Below, one piece after another: positions 48,317-56,496 of a stretch of DNA of 64,000 nt (within the stretch, counting starts at the first letter, position 1; every line of letters begins with the position of its first letter). The stretch comes from VAZQ01 sp963821505 (lineage in GTDB: Bacteria; Pseudomonadota; Alphaproteobacteria; Rhizobiales; Xanthobacteraceae). The stretch lies in assembly GCA_963821505.1 (NCBI GenBank), contig CAWGEH010000022.1, positions 124,001 to 188,000 on the forward strand, read 5' to 3'. The notes under the pieces are model-generated. The model was not told the DNA's origin and made no database searches. It was given only the letters and a program-made list of their open reading frames with translations. The translations under genes and the position numbers were made by a program.

Positions 48317-50068
48317 TCAGCCGCCGTAGAGATAGTTCGGCAGCCAGAGCGTCATGCCGGGCCAGACATACATGATCACCATGCACAGGATGATGACCAA
48401 CATGTAAGGCATCATGCCAGCGAATATCTGGTTGAGCGTGACGTGCGACGGCGAGACGCCCTTGAGGTAGAACGCCGACATCGCGACGGGAGGCGACAGG
48501 AAGGCCGCCTGCAGGTTCACGAACACCAGCGTCCCCCACAGAATCGGATCGATGTTGAAGTGCTTGAGCAACGGCAGGAAGATCGGCACGAAGATGATGA
48601 TGATCTCGGTCCACTCCAGCGGCCAGCCGAGCACGAAGATGATCGCCTGCGACAGGATCATGAACTGCACGGGCGACATGTGGAGCGAAAGCACCCACTG
48701 CTCGACCAGAGCCTGCCCCCCCAGGATGGCGAACACCCCGGAGAACAGCGCCGAGCCGACGAACAGCCAGCACACCATGGCGGTGGTCTTCGCCGTCAGG
48801 AACACGGCTTCCTTGGTGCGTTTCCAGTCGAGGGTGCGCGCCTGAAACGCCAGCACGAAAGCGCCGGCGGCGCCGACGCCGGCGGACTCGGTCGCGGTTG
48901 TGATTCCGAACAGGATGACCCCGAGCACGACCACGGTCAGAATGCCCAACGGCATCACCGACGAGGTCAGGAGCTTCACGACCTCGAAGCGCTCGGCGTT
49001 CATGTTCCAGTAGTAACGCACCTGCATCAGCGCCGAGAACGCGGCGATGATCGCGAACCAGATGTAGAAGCTTGCCGGCGGCCCTTGTTCGGCAAGTGTC
49101 GCCGGTCCGGTTGCCAAACCGGGCGTGCCCAATTGCTCCAGCCCGGCCGCGGCCGGGCCCTCCACGCTTGCCTGCTGATGAATGACGACGTACCACCAGA
49201 CGGCCCAGAGCGTGCCGGCGACCAAGATAAAGGGCACCAACGCGACGCATAGACTCTTGAGCAGCATCCAGTAGCCGACAGGGCCGCCATCGGCTTCGAT
49301 CTTTTTTGCTTTCGCAGGCGAGAGCAACGCCGAAAGAAGACCGGCCAGGATGTTGGGCGAATAGGCCTCCTCGAATTTCCGCAGCCACGCCGGCACCGGC
49401 ACACGGGTTTGTTCCTCCGGCAGCGGCGGGGCGATCTTCGGATCGATCATCGCCCAGCCGATGATGTAGACGAGATACAGGAACGACAGGAAAAATCCGG
49501 GGAACATCGCCGCCGCGTAGAGCTTCACGACCGACTGCCCGGCCACGGCCGCGTAGACGATGATCATCACCGATGGCGGGATCAGGATGCCGAGCGTGCC
49601 GCCCGCCGTGATGACGCCGGAGGCGAGCTTCACGTCATAGCCCGCGCGCAGCATCGGGTTGAATGCGATGACGCCCATCAGCACCACGACCGCCCCCACG
49701 AGGCCCGAGGCGATGCCCCAGAACGTGCAGACGATCAGCGTTGCAACGGCGAGCGATGCCGGCACCCGCCGGAACGCGAGCTGGATGCTGTAGAACATCT
49801 TGTCGACGAGTGCGCCGCGCTCCATCACGTAGCCCATGAGCACGAACAGCGGGATGGAGATCAGGACGTCGTTGGTCATCGCACCGTAGGTGCGCTCGAC
49901 CATCAGATCGAAGACGCGGTTGTGCGCCCAGGACTGCGCCGGGTCGTAGAACGCGATGAATCCGAAGAAGATCCCGAGGCCCATCAGCGTAAAGGCGGTC
50001 GGGAAGCCCATCATGATGACGACGACGATGAGCGTCAGCATCAGGAGCCCGAGTGCCGGATCGCTCAT
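48317..50068 (-). CDS. TRAP transporter large permease subunit (DctM-type)
   Basis: 583 residues. Membrane core of TRAP system 1, which imports organic acids by Na+ symport. LGLLMLTLIVVVIMMGFPTA, NDVLISIPLFVLMGYVMERG, GGTLGILIPPSVMIIVYAAV and PPVAMSAFYLKGVSP are DctM motifs. A roughly 120-residue insertion (about 225-345) with extra helices marks the long 'mannitol/chloroaromatic' subgroup. Its ATG overlaps the DctQ stop by 4 bp (ATGA). Confidence 0.95.
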   Translation of the reverse strand: MSDPALGLLMLTLIVVVIMMGFPTAFTLMGLGIFFGFIAFYDPAQSWAHNRVFDLMVERTYGAMTNDVLISIPLFVLMGYVMERGALVDKMFYSIQLAFRRVPASLAVATLIVCTFWGIASGLVGAVVVLMGVIAFNPMLRAGYDVKLASGVITAGGTLGILIPPSVMIIVYAAVAGQSVVKLYAAAMFPGFFLSFLYLVYIIGWAMIDPKIAPPLPEEQTRVPVPAWLRKFEEAYSPNILAGLLSALLSPAKAKKIEADGGPVGYWMLLKSLCVALVPFILVAGTLWAVWWYVVIHQQASVEGPAAAGLEQLGTPGLATGPATLAEQGPPASFYIWFAIIAAFSALMQVRYYWNMNAERFEVVKLLTSSVMPLGILTVVVLGVILFGITTATESAGVGAAGAFVLAFQARTLDWKRTKEAVFLTAKTTAMVCWLFVGSALFSGVFAILGGQALVEQWVLSLHMSPVQFMILSQAIIFVLGWPLEWTEIIIIFVPIFLPLLKHFNIDPILWGTLVFVNLQAAFLSPPVAMSAFYLKGVSPSHVTLNQIFAGMMPYMLVIILCMVIMYVWPGMTLWLPNYLYGG

Positions 50069-50733
50069 GTATTCAGGTCCCCGCCCATGCCGCGTTGGCG
50101 CGCGGTCTCGTCAATTTCGTGCGCGCGCTCGATCGCGATCTTGCGCGATTCGTCGTCGACGTATTCGCTGTGCGCGAGCTGCTCCTCGATGACGTCGGTC
50201 TCCGCGACGTCCTTCAGCCGGCTGGGCCATGTTCCGGTCTTGAGGCAGACGACGCAGCGCACCATCTCGGCAATGCCCTGCAGCATCACCAGCGCTCCAG
50301 CGACTGGAATGACCGTTTTGAAGTGATAGACCGGCGGCCCGTCCGCGGTCACATTCGAATGCTCCGCGATGCGCCAGGAATCGGCGGCGTAGTCGGCGCC
50401 GGCGTAGATGAGCGCGGCGATTCCGGGGACAAAAAAGATCACGTAAAGCGCCAGATCGAGCCCGGCTTGCATCCGCGGCCGCATCGAGCTGTAGAGGAAG
50501 TCGCCGCGGACGTGGGCGTTCTGCGCCAGCGTGTACGCCCCGCAGAGCATGAACAGCGTGCCGTACAGCATGTTGTCGAGGTCGAATATCCACGCCGTCG
50601 GGGCGTTCAGGATGTAGCGCTTGAAGACCTCGACGCAAACGACGGTCATCAGAGCAACGATCAGCCAGGCCGCAGCCTTGCCAACCCACGTGCTGATGCC
50701 GTCAATCGTGTGCAGAAATCGCTGGACGTTCAT
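50065..50733 (-). CDS. TRAP transporter small permease subunit (DctQ-type)
   Basis: 222 residues, four helices. ISTWVGKAAAWLIVALMTVV, VFKRYILNAPTAWIFDLDNM, AYTLAQNAHVRGDFLYSSM with RG-D as in DctQ, and VMLQGIAEMVRC. A C-terminal acidic/charged tail of about 45 residues (KDVAETDVIEEQLAHSEYVD) is longer than usual. The ATG at 50733 is preferred to an upstream codon at 50769. Lies between the binding protein and the large permease. Confidence 0.92.
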   Translation of the reverse strand: MNVQRFLHTIDGISTWVGKAAAWLIVALMTVVCVEVFKRYILNAPTAWIFDLDNMLYGTLFMLCGAYTLAQNAHVRGDFLYSSMRPRMQAGLDLALYVIFFVPGIAALIYAGADYAADSWRIAEHSNVTADGPPVYHFKTVIPVAGALVMLQGIAEMVRCVVCLKTGTWPSRLKDVAETDVIEEQLAHSEYVDDESRKIAIERAHEIDETARQRGMGGDLNT

Positions 50734-50772
50734 GCGTCGCGGCTGCGTGGTGCCAGTACTCTTGCACAATAC

Positions 50773-50808
50773 AAAGCACCATCCGGTCCCGCTCCCGAAT
50801 GGTGCTTT
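50773..50808 (-). terminator. intercistronic hairpin between TRAP binding protein and permease genes
   Basis: Perfect 10-bp arms AAAGCACCAT / ATGGTGCTTT with a 16-nt loop, followed on the transcribed strand by GTATTG. Too weak a T-run for full termination; probably a partial attenuator or RNA-stability element that keeps the binding protein in excess over the permease. Confidence 0.65.
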
Positions 50809-50826
50809 GCCAGTTCGGGTGTGCCG

Positions 50827-51957
50827 TCAGATCGGCTTCTTCGCGTTCGGCCCGAAGTAGTGATCGAACGCCATGCGGCGGTTCACAACGGTGTCCTGCT
50901 CCCACTGCGTTGCCCGCTTGGCGAAGGCAAGCTGTGATTCGACGATCTCCTTGAACAGCGGATTTTCCGCCGCTTTCTTCTTGACGACATCGTCGTAGAC
51001 CTCGAGCTGCTTCTTGAGCACCGATTCCGGCGTCTTGTAGAACTTGACCTTGTCCTTCGTCTGCAGCTCGATGTAGTCCTGCGAGTAGCGGTCGATCGCC
51101 TTCCAAGACATGTCCGCAGAGGCAGCTTCGACAGCGTTCGCGATGATCGCCTTCATCTTGTCGGGCAGCGCGTCGTATTTGGTCTTGTTGAACGTGATCT
51201 CGAGCTGCTCGGCATTCTGATGGTAGCTCTGCAACATGCACACCTTCGACACGTCCGAGAGGCCGAGCAAGCGGTCCGACGAGGCATTGTTGAACTCGGC
51301 CGCCTCGATCAGGCCGCGGTCCATCGCCGAGGCGATTTCGCCGCCCGGCAGCGCGTTCACCGCGGCGCCCATGGCCTGAAACACGTCAATGGAGATGCCG
51401 ACGGTGCGATATTTGAGGCCCTTGAAGTCGTCGGCGGAGGTGACCGGTTTCTTGAACCAGCCGAGCGGCTGTGTCGGCATCGGTGCGTACGGGAACGAGA
51501 CAACGTTCGCGCCGATCGACGCATAGAGCTTGGCGAGAAGCTCCTTGCCGCCGCCGTACTTGTGCCAAGCCAGCAGCATGTTGGCGTCCATCGCATAGCC
51601 TGGACCCGATCCCCACAGCGCCAGGGCGGTCTGCTTGCCGTAGTGGTAGACCAGCACGCCGTGGCCGCCATCGAGCGTTCCTTTCGAGACCGCATCGAGC
51701 AGCCCGAACGGAGGCACGACGGCGCCGGCGGGCAGCACCTCGATCTTGAGGTCGCCGCCAGTCATGTCATTGACCTTCTTGGCATAATCGAGCGCGTATT
51801 CGTGAAAGATGTCCTTCGACGGCCACGTGCTCTGCCAGCGCATGCTGATGGGGCCTTGCGCGGTGACGACGGTGGGCGCAGCCACGGTCGCCGCAGTCGC
51901 CACGGCAGCTCCTTTGAGGAACTTGCGGCGCGTTGTTGCTTCCGATTTCTTCGACAT
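50827..51957 (-). CDS. TRAP transporter substrate-binding protein (DctP/TakP-type)
   Basis: 376 residues. Periplasmic receptor of TRAP system 1 with a Tat-like leader (TTRRKFLKG, then AAVATAATVAAP). ISMRWQSTWPSKDIFHEYAL, MTGGDLKIEVLPAGAVVPPF, KYRTVGISIDVFQAMGAAV and DRGLIEAAEFNNASSD match the TakP alpha-keto-acid subgroup. Ligand inferred to be a small carboxylate. The ATG at 51957 lies about 90 bp below the shared promoter at 52050-52078. Confidence 0.93.
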   Translation of the reverse strand: MSKKSEATTRRKFLKGAAVATAATVAAPTVVTAQGPISMRWQSTWPSKDIFHEYALDYAKKVNDMTGGDLKIEVLPAGAVVPPFGLLDAVSKGTLDGGHGVLVYHYGKQTALALWGSGPGYAMDANMLLAWHKYGGGKELLAKLYASIGANVVSFPYAPMPTQPLGWFKKPVTSADDFKGLKYRTVGISIDVFQAMGAAVNALPGGEIASAMDRGLIEAAEFNNASSDRLLGLSDVSKVCMLQSYHQNAEQLEITFNKTKYDALPDKMKAIIANAVEAASADMSWKAIDRYSQDYIELQTKDKVKFYKTPESVLKKQLEVYDDVVKKKAAENPLFKEIVESQLAFAKRATQWEQDTVVNRRMAFDHYFGPNAKKPI

Positions 51958-52049
51958 GTACTTCCTCCCTGGCTTAGAGACGAGTTTCTCGTCGTCTTTT
52001 GCGATTAACCACCGGGATAACCAATTATTCCGACGGTGGCGTGCCGTAG

Positions 52050-52078
52050 GTTGTACGGGGTGATATCGCGCCACACAA
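52050..52078 (-). promoter_or_regulatory. TRAP system 1 promoter, near-identical to that of TRAP system 2
   Basis: Minus strand: TTGTGT (52078-52073), 17-bp spacer containing CGATATCACCCCG, TACAAC (52055-52050), then CTACG. It matches 56152-56180 in all but one spacer base and one -35 base, and similarity extends upstream. Leader of about 85 nt. Confidence 0.7.
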
Positions 52079-52324
52079 GGCACGAATTGTCTCGCCCCGT
52101 CGGAGACGCCGGCGCCCGAGGTCGAGGAGTGACAGGGTCGGCCGCCCATGGTGCCGCCCGCGATCCGCGCTATTGCGTCCGCCCAAGCGATCATCTCCTC
52201 GGCCATGGCCGCAAACGCAGCCCGGCCGCCACACGAGACAAGTCTGGACGCGCCAGCGCCGGAGACGGTCGGAGCGGAGATCGTCGCGGTTCTCAAAAAC
52301 GCGCCGCCGGCCATTTCCGAAGTC

Positions 52325-53692
52325 TCAGTGCGAATAGAGGAGGCTCGGCAACCATAGAATGATCTGCGGAAACAGGATGCAGAGCCCGACCCCGAGCCAC
52401 TGCAGCGCCATGAAGTTCACTGCCGAGCGAAAAATCGTGGCCATGCTGATCTCGGGCGGCGCGACGCTCTTGAGGTAAAAAAGCGAATACCCGAACGGCG
52501 GCGACAGGAACGCCATCTGCATGTTGACCATGAAAATCACCCCATACCACAGCGGCACGTCCGCACTCTTGACGCCGGCGAACCCGAGCAGCCCCGACCA
52601 CTCCAGTCCCTTCATGATCGGCAGGAAGATCGGCACGGTGAGCAGCAGGATGCCGACCCAATCGAGGAACATGCCGAGCACGAACAGGATGACCATCATC
52701 AGCAGGAGGATGCCGTAGGGCGGCAGCCCGGTTCCCAGAATCGATTCGGCGACGAACGTCTGTCCCCCCTTCACGATGAAGAAACCGACGAACATGGTCG
52801 CGCCGAAGAAAATCCACATGACCATGGCGGTGGCCTTCAACGTCGCGATCGCCGCGTCGTGGACATTGATCCAGTTCAAGCGGCGGTGCAGCGCGGCGAT
52901 GACGAGCGCCCCGAAGGTGCCGACACCAGCCGCCTCGACCGGCGTGGCGATGCCTAAAAAGATCACGCCGAGCACGAGCAGGATCAGCAGGATCGGCTCG
53001 ATCGTGTTCTTGAGCAGCCTGAGCTTCTCGCGCCAGTCCACCCGTTCTTCCGGCGGCAGCGGCGGCCCGAGCTTCGGATTGATGTAGCAACGGATCGTCA
53101 CGTAGGAGATGTAAAACCCGGACAGCATGAGCCCCGGGAAGATCGAGCCGACGAGCAGCTCGCCCAACGATTGTTGCGCCACGACCGCATAGACGATCGC
53201 CATTACCGACGGCGGGATCAGGATGCCGAGCGTGCCGCCCGCCAGCAGCGAACCGCAAGCGAGCTTCTGGTCGTAGCCGCGCCGCAGCATCGCCGGCAAG
53301 GCGATCATGCCCATCGTCACCTCGGTCGCCCCGACCACGCCGACCATGGCAGCGAGCGCGGTGCAGGCCAGCACCGTTGCCGACGCCAGGCCGCCCTTGA
53401 TCGAGCCGAGCCATTTATAGATCGCGTCGAACAGCTCCTCGATGATGCCCGCCCGCTCCAGCACCGCCGCCATGAAGATGAACAACGGCACGGCAGAGAG
53501 CTGATAGTCCGTCATGAACGGAAAGATGCGCGACGGCATCATGTTGAGGATGGCCGCATTTCCGAAGACGAACAGGAAGATGGTGGCCAGACTGCCGGTG
53601 CAGAACGCCATCGGCAGACCGAGCGCCAACAGCAGCGCCAGCGATCCGAACAGGAGGACGGTCAGCCATGCGATGTCGATTTCGAGACCCAC
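52325..53692 (-). CDS. TRAP transporter large permease subunit (DctM-type)
   Basis: 455 residues. Large permease of TRAP system 2. LLALGLPMAFCTGSLATIFL, YQLSAVPLFIFMAAVLERAG, GGTLGILIPPSVMAIVYAVV and FLSPPFGYSLFYLKSVAPPE mark DctM. Normal length, without the insertion seen in system 1. Starts GTG at 53692, 3 bp after the DctQ-fusion stop. Last gene of the operon. Confidence 0.95.
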   Translation of the reverse strand: MGLEIDIAWLTVLLFGSLALLLALGLPMAFCTGSLATIFLFVFGNAAILNMMPSRIFPFMTDYQLSAVPLFIFMAAVLERAGIIEELFDAIYKWLGSIKGGLASATVLACTALAAMVGVVGATEVTMGMIALPAMLRRGYDQKLACGSLLAGGTLGILIPPSVMAIVYAVVAQQSLGELLVGSIFPGLMLSGFYISYVTIRCYINPKLGPPLPPEERVDWREKLRLLKNTIEPILLILLVLGVIFLGIATPVEAAGVGTFGALVIAALHRRLNWINVHDAAIATLKATAMVMWIFFGATMFVGFFIVKGGQTFVAESILGTGLPPYGILLLMMVILFVLGMFLDWVGILLLTVPIFLPIMKGLEWSGLLGFAGVKSADVPLWYGVIFMVNMQMAFLSPPFGYSLFYLKSVAPPEISMATIFRSAVNFMALQWLGVGLCILFPQIILWLPSLLYSH

Positions 53693-53695
53693 GAC

Positions 53696-54823
53696 TCACG
53701 TCCTCCCGCGCGTGAGGATGACGATGTCCTTGATCAGCTTGGAAATCCCTTGCACCACCATGAGGGCTGCGCCGATCGGGATCGTGAGCTTCACGGGCCA
53801 GTACTGCACGGCCCATTCGGTGAACGAGACTTCGCCGAGACTGACCGCATCAGCCGCAAACTTGTACCCCGTCCACAACATCGTGAGCATGAAGATGAAG
53901 AAGAAGACCGAGGTGATGATGTCGGCGATCGCCTTGCCGCGCACGGAGAAGTGCGAATAGATCACGTCGACCCGGACGTGCTGATCCTCGCGATAGGCGT
54001 AGGCCCCCGACAGCATGTACATCATGCCGAACATGAGAAACATGCTCTCGTGTACCCAGTTCGTAGGCGAATTGAACACGAACCGCGCGATGACCTCGTA
54101 GTAATAGACGAAGACCGAGATCAGGCACCAATAGGCCACGAAGACGCCGACGTTGACGTTGAGCCATTCGAGCGCGTCCGTGAAGCGCGTGTGCATCGCC
54201 CTGGTCGGATCTTCGACAAGTTGCTGCTCGGTGACCACCGGAGCGATCAGCGGCGGAGGCGCGGCGGCGCGCGCCGCCGCTTCGCGCACATTGGCGCGAC
54301 GTACCAGCCACGGCATCAGAATGCCGTCGGCGATCACCAAAGCGAGGAGAACCAGCGCCAGCCCGCGCGAAATCTGCCGATATCCCTCGAGCTCGCGCGC
54401 GGCGGCATCGAAATCTGCCTTGGCCGCCTCTTCCGCGGCTTCGGCCTGCCTCGAGCGCTCGCTTGCCGCGGGGGTGACTTCCGCGCCCGGCGAAGGCCGC
54501 GCGCGATTGAGCGCCGTATGAGCGGATTCCGCCGCTGCTCTGGTGCGCGAGACGTCCTCCCGCGCATCGCGGATGTCGACGTTGACGTAAAGCACGGCGA
54601 GAAAGAACGGGACGAAAGCAAAACCCCACAAGCTGCGCAGATACAGCCGGTGCACGCCCATGAAGCCGGCGGTCAGCCAGAACAAATATGCGATGAAGAG
54701 CGAGACGCGTTCGGTGGCGCCGCGTTTGCGCTGGCGCGCCACCATGTACATCGCGACGATCGGCAAGACGATCAGCGTGCCCCAGTAGAGCCAGTGGGGC
54801 AGCACGAAATTCAGGCTCGGCAT
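53696..54823 (-). CDS. TM2-domain/DctQ fusion TRAP small permease
   Basis: 375 residues, about twice the size of a DctQ subunit. The N-terminal TM2-type membrane domain is in SLFIAYLFWLTAGFMGVHRL with YLRSLWG (about 41-68), then a roughly 70-residue helical, Ala/Glu/Arg-rich coiled-coil-like stretch (83-150), one membrane helix (about 152-172), then a DctQ domain (about 215-365): VFVAYWCLISVFVYYYEVIA, EDQHVRVDVIYSHFSVRGKA and VVQGISKLIKDI. The fusion may attach a regulatory or scaffolding module to the transporter. The ATG at 54823 begins MPSLNFVLPHW. Confidence 0.9.
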   Translation of the reverse strand: MPSLNFVLPHWLYWGTLIVLPIVAMYMVARQRKRGATERVSLFIAYLFWLTAGFMGVHRLYLRSLWGFAFVPFFLAVLYVNVDIRDAREDVSRTRAAAESAHTALNRARPSPGAEVTPAASERSRQAEAAEEAAKADFDAAARELEGYRQISRGLALVLLALVIADGILMPWLVRRANVREAAARAAAPPPLIAPVVTEQQLVEDPTRAMHTRFTDALEWLNVNVGVFVAYWCLISVFVYYYEVIARFVFNSPTNWVHESMFLMFGMMYMLSGAYAYREDQHVRVDVIYSHFSVRGKAIADIITSVFFFIFMLTMLWTGYKFAADAVSLGEVSFTEWAVQYWPVKLTIPIGAALMVVQGISKLIKDIVILTRGRT

Positions 54824-54844
54824 CGTCCCCTCAACCCTGCCGTC

Positions 54845-54890
54845 AAAAATGCGACGGAGAAGACACCGAACGCGGCACCTTCTCCATCGC
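54845..54890 (-). terminator. intercistronic terminator/attenuator in TRAP system 2
   Basis: Between the binding protein and the DctQ fusion. Arms GCGATGGAGAAGGTGCC (54890-54874) and GGTGTCTTCTCCGTCGC (54867-54851) on the coding strand pair over about 14 positions, then ATTTTTG. A classic leaky terminator that would raise binding-protein mRNA over permease mRNA. Confidence 0.78.
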
Positions 54891-54917
54891 GATGCTTACG
54901 CGCCCGTGCCGAGCGCG

Positions 54918-56048
54918 TCAGAGATCGAGCTTTTGGCCCTTGTACATGTCGGGATTGACGTAACCGAAGCTCGGGCTTTCCATGACCTCGAGCTGCGCCT
55001 TGAACACTCGCGCCGCGTCCTTGTCCTTGTTCGCCCATTTGAACCAAATCGGCGTGGCAATGCGCTGGAACTTCTCGAGGTCATCGACCGGCAGGCGATT
55101 GACCTCGACGCCGGCCTTCTCGAACTTGCCCCAGGCCTCCATGTCGGCTTTCTGAATCGCCGCGTGGTGGATACGCGAGTAGACCTCGATCTCGTCCTCC
55201 ACCCATTGCTTCATCTTGGGCGACAGCTTGTTCCAGTGGGCCATGCCGACGCAGAAGTCCATCAGGTCGACGGGTTGGTAGATCGATTCCAGGCCGCGCG
55301 GTCCCATCCAGATGTATTTCGCGACCTGCTGGAATCCGAGGTCCCAGTTCACCGCCGGCCCGGTGTAGTCGGCGGCATCCACGGTGCCCTTCTCGAGAGC
55401 GGAGAACACTTCGCCGCCCGGCAGCAGCGTCGTGCGTGCACCGGCTGCGGCGAACCCTTCGGCGATCATGCCGCCCGGTACCCGCAGCTTCAAATCCTTG
55501 AAGTCCTCGATCGAGCGAATCGGCTTCTTGGAGTGGATGATGTTCGGACCGTGATGGATGCGGCCGACATAGTACATTCCCTGCTTCTGGAAAATGTCGC
55601 GCGCCATCTTGAGACCGTCCTTCGAGTAGAAGAACACGTCCCATTCGTGCGGATAACGCAGCCCCATCAGGTACGACGACAAGAACGCGGTGGCTGGAAT
55701 CTTGCCGGCCCAATAGAGCGTGAACGAGTTCATCGCTTCGAGCACGTTGTTCTTGACGCCGTCGAGCAGTTCGAAGTCGCCGACGACCTCCTTGGCGGCG
55801 AACGGCTTGAACTCGAGCTCGCCGCCGGTCTTCTCCTTGATCGTCCCGCTCCATTCCTTGAAGGTCGCAAGTCCGATGCCCGCCGGCCAGGACGTCTGCA
55901 CTTTCCACGTCGTCGTCTGCGCGGCCTCGGCGTTTCGAACATACGGCGACGCGATCGTTGCAGCGCCGGCCGCTCCGACAAGGGCTGCGCTGCCGAGGAA
56001 ATCGCGCCGGCTCGAAAATTTCAATGTGCGTGGTTGTTTGCTGGTCAT
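54918..56048 (-). CDS. TRAP transporter substrate-binding protein (DctP-type)
   Basis: 376 residues. Receptor of TRAP system 2 with a Tat signal (SSRRDFLGSAALVGAAG, about 10-32). WKVQTSWPAGIGLATFKEWS, TGGELEFKPFAAKEVVGDFE, LKLRVPGGMIAEGFAAAGAR and GTVDAADYTGPAVNWDLGFQ follow the TakP-like pattern. Two in-frame ATGs (56054, 56048) lie near AAGGAG; 56048 gives better spacing. Ligand inferred to be a carboxylate. Shared promoter about 100 bp upstream. Confidence 0.92.
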   Translation of the reverse strand: MTSKQPRTLKFSSRRDFLGSAALVGAAGAATIASPYVRNAEAAQTTTWKVQTSWPAGIGLATFKEWSGTIKEKTGGELEFKPFAAKEVVGDFELLDGVKNNVLEAMNSFTLYWAGKIPATAFLSSYLMGLRYPHEWDVFFYSKDGLKMARDIFQKQGMYYVGRIHHGPNIIHSKKPIRSIEDFKDLKLRVPGGMIAEGFAAAGARTTLLPGGEVFSALEKGTVDAADYTGPAVNWDLGFQQVAKYIWMGPRGLESIYQPVDLMDFCVGMAHWNKLSPKMKQWVEDEIEVYSRIHHAAIQKADMEAWGKFEKAGVEVNRLPVDDLEKFQRIATPIWFKWANKDKDAARVFKAQLEVMESPSFGYVNPDMYKGQKLDL

Positions 56049-56496
56049 AGGCATTGCTCTCCTTGGCGTATGCGATTTTCGCCGCGGCTTTCTCGGCGCC
56101 GCTTGGTGGTATGAACCGCCCGGATAGGTGTCCCATTCCGGCGTAGCGTAGGTTGTACGGGGTGATATCGCTCCAGACAAAACTCGAAACGTCGCGCCCC
56201 TCGATCCCGACCGCACATGGATGAAAGTTAAGAATGAACCGGCCGACGGCGTCGGTGGGCCGGGCCGCCGAGAGGGAACAGCGGGGGGACGGGCGAAATT
56301 TCCGGCCCCTCTTATGCTAAAGTCGAAGGTGGCGGGCGCGAAGAGATCAGAGGCACGGCTCCCACTTCCGTGAAAGGACTATCGGCCCAAGTCCGGCTAA
56401 TAGGTCAGGCTAACAAGTCGGACCAAATCGATCCGCTGAGCCGCCGCCCACCGCCGCCATTTTCCGACCCGTTGCCGGCAGACAGGAGAATCCCCC
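56049..56496. other. divergent intergenic region with TRAP promoter
   Basis: Holds the TRAP system 2 promoter (56152-56180) on the minus strand and must hold the promoter of the ABC transporter gene. TTATGCTAAAGT near 56313-56324 is a possible but unproven element for the latter. No gene seen. Confidence 0.4.
56152..56180 (-). promoter_or_regulatory. TRAP system 2 promoter
   Basis: Minus strand: TTGTCT (56180-56175), 17-bp spacer containing CGATATCACCCCG, TACAAC (56157-56152), then CTACG. See the twin at 52050-52078; the conserved GATATC in the spacer is a candidate regulator site. Confidence 0.7.

Noticed and set aside
46012..48375. 787-codon plus-strand frame across the C25 gene
   Set aside because: Antisense to the peptidase, which has full family motifs and a ribosome site on the minus strand.
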